Shown: piece after piece, positions 41,314 to 45,615 of the stretch
How the letters are laid out: each line of letters begins with the position of its first letter
Numbering within the stretch: position 1 is the stretch's first letter
Assembly: GCA_016935555.1 (NCBI GenBank)
Contig: JAFGQR010000090.1
Location: 1 to 45,615 of the forward strand
Source of the DNA: Verrucomicrobiota bacterium
Lineage (GTDB): Bacteria > Verrucomicrobiota > Verrucomicrobiia > Limisphaerales > JAFGQR01
DNA length: 45,615 bases
Direction of reading: 5' to 3'
Translations under genes and position numbers: made by a program
Notes under the pieces: generated by a model
What the model was told of the DNA's origin: nothing
Seen by the model: the letters and a program-made list of their open reading frames with translations, nothing else
Database searches by the model: none

Positions 41314-43306
41314 GGCGAATGGTGTCCTGCTCGCTGCTGGTCACGGGCAGCCGGATGGAGAAGGTGGCGCCCTGGCCTTCCTGGCTTTCCACGGTGATGG
41401 TGCCCTTGTGCTCCTTGACGATGCCGTAGCTGATGGCCAGGCCCAGCCCGGTTCCGTGGCCGACCTCTTTCGTGGTGAAGAACGGGCTGAAGATCCGGTC
41501 CAGGTCCTCCTCCTTGATCCCGTGGCCGGAGTCGGTGAACTGGACCTCGACGGCGCTGTCCGCGATCACATGGCGCGTGGTCAGCGTGAGCTGGCCGGTC
41601 CCGTTCATCGCTTCGGCGGCGTTGATGATCATGTTCATGAACACCTGCTGGATTTGGGACGGATCCATGAGCACCCGCGGCAGATCCTGGGCGAGATGCG
41701 TCACGATGCGGATGTTGAGGAACAAGGCCTGGTTGTCCACCAGCGCGATGCATTCCTCGAGAATCCGGTTCACGTTCGACAGGCGCTTCTCGGGCTTGCG
41801 CTGCCGGGCGAAATCCAGCAGCCCCCGGATGATGTCCCGACAACGGTTGGCCTGCTTCACAATCTTCTCGAGCGACTCCCGCGTGCCGTTGACCGTGGCC
41901 GCCCGCTCCAGGAGCAGATGCGAATAGGTGACAATGCCCTGGAGGGGATTGTTGATCTCGTGCGCCACCCCGGCGGCCAACTGCCCGATGTGCGCCAGCC
42001 GCTCGGACTCCATGATCCGCCGCGTGGTGTACTCGCGCACTTTCTCGTCGCGCTTCTTGAGCGCCGCCGCCATGAAGTTGAACGTGTCGGCCAGTTCCCG
42101 CAGTTCGTCATGGGACCGGATCTCCACCTGCGTGTCCAGGTTGCCATGGGCGACCTGCTCCGACGCCGCCGCCAGTTTCTTGATCGAGACCGAGATTTTT
42201 CCGGAGATGTAGTAGCCCAGGCCCAGCGCCACCAGCGCGCCGAGCAGGGTGATGGCGAGGAAGACCACCACGGCCTCCTGGCGCAGGTCCGCGTATTTCT
42301 GCTCCAGGACGCCCACGTAGAGCATGCCGATGATGGACCCCGCCAGGTCCTTGAGGGGTTCGTAAGCGGAAATGTACCAATGGTTCACCACAAAGGCACG
42401 GCCAATCCACTGCTTCCCCGCCTGCACCACCTGCTCATACACTTCCTGGGTCACCCGAGTGCCGATCGCCCGCGACCCATCCTCGTTCTTCACATTCGTG
42501 GAAATGCGAAGGTCATCCTGGAAAATGGTGGCGGTGCCGATGTCCTTGCCCTTGTAAGTGAGATTCTGGAACACGGTCTCCTTGATCTTGTCCACAATCT
42601 CGAAGTTCCGGTTCAGCAAAATCCCTCCATACACCACCCCCAAAATGTTCCGCTCCGCGTCCAGCACCGGGGCGGCCGCCTTCAGCATCATGCCGGCGGT
42701 TTCCTCCGTGTTCTGCCGCGGCCGGGCCTTGGGCGTGTCGATGAATCTCAAATGGGCCTGTCCGGCCAACCGCGGTGCCTCCCGGCGCAGATCCTCGGCG
42801 GACACCAGGCAGGGGGCGGCCACGGGCGCCTTGCGCTCGAGAGCGGCGCGCACCAGCGGATCGTCGCTCTGGTCGTCCCCCAACTGCCCGGGGTTGCTGG
42901 TCCGCAGCAGCACCCGCCCCCGGGAATCCGTGGCCGTCAGCACATCGAGCTTTTCCCGCTCCCGAATCCGGCCCAGCGCCTCGCCGGCCGGCTGGCCGTC
43001 ACCCGACAGCACCCCATTCATCAGCAGCACCCGGTCGGCCGTGAACCGCACGGCGTCATTGATGCCCGCAAGCCTGTTCCGGAAAATCTCCCGCGCCGCG
43101 TTGAGGTCCGTCTGCACCTTCGCCTGGGCCTCGTCCACCACCCGTTCCCCGATGACGCGCACGCCCACGACGCTGAAGGTGACGCTGGTGAGGATAATGA
43201 TCAGAATGAAGCTCAGCACGAGCTTCGTGGCAATCCGCACCCTCCACGCGCCGCCAAGGGTGCCCGCAAACGCCACCAGCCGGCTCATGCCGCGAATCCC
43301 CATCAT
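41303..43306 (-). CDS. Membrane sensor histidine kinase with Cache-type periplasmic domain and HAMP
   Basis: The 667-residue protein has a first transmembrane helix (about 27-50), a periplasmic region of about 290 residues of the single-Cache type (GVVYGGILLNRNFEIVDKI, FVVNHWYISAYEPL, IGMLYVGV), a second helix (345-368), a HAMP domain (369-420), a coiled segment, HisKA with AHEINNP (His449) and HATPase with NMIINAAEA, DSGHG (592-596) and GTGLGL (618-623). Cache domains often sense small organic acids or amino acids. It is the promoter-proximal gene of the redox operon. The ATG at 43306 was chosen; a GTG at 43324 and an ATG at 43288 are alternatives. Confidence 0.9.
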   Translation of the reverse strand: MMGIRGMSRLVAFAGTLGGAWRVRIATKLVLSFILIIILTSVTFSVVGVRVIGERVVDEAQAKVQTDLNAAREIFRNRLAGINDAVRFTADRVLLMNGVLSGDGQPAGEALGRIREREKLDVLTATDSRGRVLLRTSNPGQLGDDQSDDPLVRAALERKAPVAAPCLVSAEDLRREAPRLAGQAHLRFIDTPKARPRQNTEETAGMMLKAAAPVLDAERNILGVVYGGILLNRNFEIVDKIKETVFQNLTYKGKDIGTATIFQDDLRISTNVKNEDGSRAIGTRVTQEVYEQVVQAGKQWIGRAFVVNHWYISAYEPLKDLAGSIIGMLYVGVLEQKYADLRQEAVVVFLAITLLGALVALGLGYYISGKISVSIKKLAAASEQVAHGNLDTQVEIRSHDELRELADTFNFMAAALKKRDEKVREYTTRRIMESERLAHIGQLAAGVAHEINNPLQGIVTYSHLLLERAATVNGTRESLEKIVKQANRCRDIIRGLLDFARQRKPEKRLSNVNRILEECIALVDNQALFLNIRIVTHLAQDLPRVLMDPSQIQQVFMNMIINAAEAMNGTGQLTLTTRHVIADSAVEVQFTDSGHGIKEEDLDRIFSPFFTTKEVGHGTGLGLAISYGIVKEHKGTITVESQEGQGATFSIRLPVTSSEQDTIRHAA

Positions 43307-43710
43307 GTTCGACACGTCACTCACACCGCCGTCATCGGTTTCTCCGGTTCGTCGTCTGCCCCACGGCCCCAGCCGCCACCCGCCCCGGACCGCCCCCGTC
43401 GCCGGCGTCGCGCCCCCACCCATCGGGCCGCGTGCCAGACACCCAAGGCTGTATCCAGAGTTCACACTCCACACCTTCTCTTGCGTGGCGTGCCTCCGCT
43501 CACCGTGATTTGGCAAGAATGCGACATATTTTGCAGGAAACCGTGATGCGCGGGGCGGAAGGCGAAAGGCGGAAGGCAAGCATCGGAAGAAGGTTGGCCG
43601 CGAAAAGGCCCAAAAGGCCCAGCGCGGCGCAGCCGCAACCAAAGCCTTTGGGACTTCGAACGGTGCACAACCAACCCGGCTGCCAACTCGGAGTGGCACC
43701 GCGCTGGAGA

Positions 43711-43728
43711 GGGCGACTCCCGTCGCCC
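43711..43728. repeat. Short GC hairpin, GGGCGAC type
   Basis: GGGCGAC-TCCC-GTCGCCC is a perfect 7-bp inverted repeat with a 4-nt loop. It resembles in form the two hairpins upstream of recA (GGG...CCC ends, C-rich loops). Confidence 0.7.
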
Positions 43729-43842
43729 AGAGTACCCCGGAGGCTTCTGGGACATGAAAATGACGCCGTGCTCCACCCTGGCCCGGCCAATTGACGACCC
43801 GCGGCACGGCCTTCACCCCGTGGGCTCCGGGTTTGGGTCATT

Positions 43843-43891
43843 TGAAATTCGGATTTGTTTCGGATTTCGAGATTCGAGATTCGGATTTACT
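43843..43891. repeat. Heptad array, CGGATTT family
   Basis: The stretch contains TTCGGATTTGTTTCGGATTT followed by CGAGATT CGAGATT CGGATTT. It is closely related to the inverse complement of the left arm of the hdrA-mvhD spacer, including the TTTGTTTCGGATTTCGAGATT core. Confidence 0.75.
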
Positions 43892-44093
43892 GGAATGTCG
43901 TCCTTGGCCAACGCGAGAAAACACCCCCTCATACGTCCGCCCGCCAAGCGGATGTCGATAAACGGACGGCACTTGCCGCGTGAAAAATCTTTCCGAAAAC
44001 GCGCGATTTCCAGCCGTTGTGTTGCAAAAGAGCCGATCCCATTTTGCGTCTTTTGTGCTTTTTCGCGGCCAAAATCCTTGGGGCTTGCAAGCC

Positions 44094-44134
44094 TAACCTG
44101 CATTTCTCACCGGGCGGTGAAAAATGCGGGCTAA
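44094..44134. repeat. REP-like palindrome, copy E
   Basis: Left arm TAACCTGCATTTCTCACC (44094-44111) and right arm GGTGAAAAATGCGGGCTAA (44116-44134) are inverted over a 4-nt loop with one or two mismatches. It lies 65 nt beyond the recA stop. Confidence 0.85.
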
Positions 44135-44198
44135 CGCTGCGGGCATTTGGGTGGACCGCATTCGCGAGCAAGCGCCCGCTTTGCGCTTCGCGTTCGGA

Positions 44199-45305
44199 TC
44201 ACGCGTCGGCTTTCGCGGCGCGTTGGGCGAGGATGGCGGCGACGATTTTGGCGGCCAGGTCGGGTTTCTCGACGAGGGCCTGGCGTGCGGCGTCTTTGCC
44301 CTGGCCAATCAGCTCGCCGCCGAACTGGAGCCAGGCGCCCCTTTTCTCGACAACGCCATGGTCGACGCCGACTTGGAGGATGTTGCCTTCCTTGTTGATG
44401 CCGTGGTTGAAAAGGATTTCGAACTCGGCTTCGGCGAAGGGTGGGGCGACCTTGTTTTTGACGATTTTGACCTTGGTGGTGTTGCCGATCGCGTTGCCGG
44501 CGGCGTCCTTGAGGGTCTCGCGGCGGCGGATGTCGATGCGGACGCTGGCGTAGAATTTAAGCGCCTTGCCCCCGGGCGTGGTTTCGGGGTTGCCGAACAT
44601 GACGCCCACCTTCTCGCGCATCTGGTTGGTGAAGACGCAGGCGGTTTTGGCCTTGGCGAGGATGGCGGTGAGTTTGCGCAGGGCCTGGCTCATCAGGCGG
44701 GCCTGCATGCCCATGGTGGCCATGCCCATCTCGCCCTCCAGCTCGGCCTTGGGCACCAGCGCGGCCACCGAGTCCACCACGATCACATCCAGCGCGTTGG
44801 AACGTGCCAGTGTCTCGCAAATGCTCAGCGCTTCCTCGCCGCTGTCGGGCTGCGACACCAGCAGGTCCGGAAGGTTGACGCCGAGCTTCTTGGCATACGC
44901 CGGGTCCAGCGCGTGCTCGGCATCGATGAACGCCGCCAGCCCGCCGGCCTTCTGGGCGTTGGCAATCACGTGCAGCATCAGCGTCGTCTTGCCCGACGAC
45001 TCCGGCCCGTAAATCTCCACCACGCGCCCCCGCGGGATGCCTCCCACCCCCAGGGCAAGATCCACGCCCAGCGCGCCCGTGGGAATGACGTCGATCTTGA
45101 TGCGCGCGTGCTCGTCCCCCAGCCGCATGATGCTGCCTTCGCCGTAGGACTTCGTGATGGCCGAAATGGCCGCGTCGAGGTCGCGCTGGCGGGCGGCGTG
45201 GTGCTTGGCGGCTTCGGCCGCCTTCGCCTCACCGGCTCTGGCCTCGGCGCTCCTGGCGTCCGACGCCTTGGATTCGGAACTCTTGTCGGCAGTCTTGGGT
45301 GGCAT
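44199..45305 (-). CDS. recA: Recombinase A
   Basis: The 368-residue protein is RecA: Walker A GPESSGKT at 100-107, [28 protein letters not shown] (Walker B), the L1/L2 region [12 protein letters not shown] and [22 protein letters not shown], and [12 protein letters not shown]. It forms filaments on single-stranded DNA for homologous recombination and SOS induction. The N terminus carries about 38 extra residues rich in Ala, Lys, Glu and Ser before the conserved core begins, longer than in E. coli RecA. Loop 2 reads [10 protein letters not shown] where many bacteria have FINQIREKIG. No recX or lexA gene is adjacent and no obvious LexA box was found. Confidence 0.97.
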   Translation of the reverse strand: MPPKTADKSSESKASDARSAEARAGEAKAAEAAKHHAARQRDLDAAISAITKSYGEGSIMRLGDEHARIKIDVIPTGALGVDLALGVGGIPRGRVVEIYGPESSGKTTLMLHVIANAQKAGGLAAFIDAEHALDPAYAKKLGVNLPDLLVSQPDSGEEALSICETLARSNALDVIVVDSVAALVPKAELEGEMGMATMGMQARLMSQALRKLTAILAKAKTACVFTNQMREKVGVMFGNPETTPGGKALKFYASVRIDIRRRETLKDAAGNAIGNTTKVKIVKNKVAPPFAEAEFEILFNHGINKEGNILQVGVDHGVVEKRGAWLQFGGELIGQGKDAARQALVEKPDLAAKIVAAILAQRAAKADA

Positions 45306-45351
45306 AATGATTGTTGGTCTGGTTCAGCGTCCTCGTCCGGCTGCGAGGTAA

Positions 45352-45380
45352 GGTATAGTGGACCCGCCGCCGTTCGTCAA
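45352..45380 (-). promoter_or_regulatory. recA promoter
   Basis: On the minus strand TTGACG and TATACC are separated by 17 nt, one of the best sigma-70 type promoters in the window. It leaves a leader of about 40 nt before the ATG at 45305, so recA, unlike several other genes here, has room for a ribosome binding site. Confidence 0.65.
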
Positions 45381-45392
45381 CCCCGGTTTGCC

Positions 45393-45434
45393 ATTCGATG
45401 TTCGACGTTGGGCGTTCGGTGTTCGGTGTTGGTG
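45393..45434. repeat. Heptad array, GTTCGGT family
   Basis: Six consecutive 7-nt units: ATTCGAT GTTCGAC, GTTGGGC GTTCGGT, GTTCGGT GTTGGTG. The period equals that of the CGGATTT arrays. On the minus strand it translates to an EHRTPNVEHRMAN-like string. Confidence 0.75.
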
Positions 45435-45497
45435 TTGCCGCGGTTCACGGGCAGTTCCCACCTGCCTTGCATGCGCATCGCAGCCTTGAACCGGCTA

Positions 45498-45520
45498 GGG
45501 CGCGATGTCCCATCGCGCCC
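45498..45520. repeat. Hairpin upstream of recA, first
   Basis: GGGCGCGATG-TCC-CATCGCGCCC is a perfect 10-bp inverted repeat with a 3-nt loop. It has no T run. Confidence 0.8.
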
Positions 45521-45569
45521 TCGCAGGTGAGGCGCAACGGAAAGCCAGGGGCCGCGCTTCGCGCTGGTA

Positions 45570-45591
45570 GGGACGCGTTCCACCGCGTCCC
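45570..45591. repeat. Hairpin upstream of recA, second
   Basis: GGGACGCG-TTCCAC-CGCGTCCC is a perfect 8-bp inverted repeat with a 6-nt loop, of the same general form as the preceding one and as the hairpin at 43711. Confidence 0.8.
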
Positions 45592-45615
45592 ACTTCTCCC
45601 CTTGGCGGCGGCGAC

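Larger units (their letters stand above)
43307..44198. other. Repeat-filled intergenic region between recA and the redox operon
   Basis: These 892 nt contain no supported gene. From left to right I see: a C-rich segment that should hold the operon promoter (not identified with confidence; an A+T patch lies near 43523-43543); a hairpin at 43711-43728; a heptad array at 43843-43891; a TTTTGTGCTTTTTCGCGGCC stretch near 44051-44070 of the kind that recurs in such spacers; and REP-like copy E. The reading frames that cross it have repeat-derived composition. Confidence 0.55.
45306..45615. other. Region upstream of recA: promoter, heptads and hairpins
   Basis: No gene is supported in the last 310 nt. 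It contains the recA promoter, a heptad array and two strong hairpins, listed separately. A further short hairpin CCGCGCTTCGCGCTGG lies near 45552-45567. Confidence 0.5.

Noticed and set aside
43307..43450. Sigma-54 promoter for the redox operon (TGGCACG on the minus strand)
   Set aside because: The -24 part fits, but the dinucleotide at the -12 position is GA instead of GC, so the match is incomplete.
45306..45400. LexA/SOS box at recA
   Set aside because: I found no CTGT-N8-ACAG-like palindrome near the promoter; phylum-specific operators would need comparison with relatives.

Overview
The window is about 45.6 kb of GC-rich bacterial DNA that most likely comes from the phylum Verrucomicrobiota (PVC group). 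The indications are: an exosortase fused to an EpsI-type domain plus a PEP-CTERM protein; a Tat-exported Gfo/Idh/MocA oxidoreductase; GH127 and GH99-like secreted glycosidases; BamD and LptE (a diderm envelope); and spacers filled with heptad 'CGGATTT' and 'GTTCGGT' arrays. No rRNA is present. The assignment rests on gene content and protein style, not on a database search.

Layout. 1-1512: a tRNA-Leu(CAA) in otherwise uninformative DNA. 1513-11669: a secreted GH127 enzyme, an exosortase, a pseudopilin behind a candidate sigma-54 promoter, a Tat-exported oxidoreductase, a PEP-CTERM protein, two small lipoproteins and a beta-propeller lipoprotein. 11792-14929: a secreted dikinase-like protein whose phosphohistidine domain precedes the ATP-binding domain, as in plant glucan, water dikinases. 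15177-18741: a glycosyltransferase / HAD phosphatase / glycosyltransferase cassette. 18828-20340: bamD and an lptE-like gene. 20342-22851: a pilV-pilW-pilX-like minor pilin operon on the minus strand. 23286-26837: a second Gfo/Idh/MocA oxidoreductase and a GH99-like glycosidase.

The most striking region is 27105-43306, sixteen kilobases read on the minus strand. From its upstream end it encodes a membrane sensor kinase, a receiver-kinase hybrid, a stand-alone receiver, HdrC, HdrB, EtfB, EtfA, a heme-b/Fe-S membrane oxidoreductase (EtfD-like), an HdrD-like HdrC-HdrB fusion, HdrA, then MvhD, MvhG and MvhA of a group-3 [NiFe] hydrogenase and its C-terminal maturation peptidase. Start/stop overlaps and short spacers indicate one transcription unit, interrupted only by a 340-nt repeat-bearing spacer between hdrA and mvhD. 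The genes predict a flavin-based electron-bifurcating or confurcating machine that connects H2, ferredoxin, an ETF-linked (acyl-CoA or other flavoprotein) donor and the quinone pool, with its own phosphorelay. A complete HdrABC-Mvh-Etf-EtfD set with built-in regulators is unexpected in this phylum and is the main candidate for an undescribed system. recA lies upstream of it (44199-45305), separated by 0.9 kb of repeats.

Across the window two further layers appear: a dispersed palindromic REP-like element (five copies, two of them supplying the stop codon of the preceding gene), and promoters whose -10 box lies only 5-9 nt before the start codon, which suggests widespread leaderless mRNAs.
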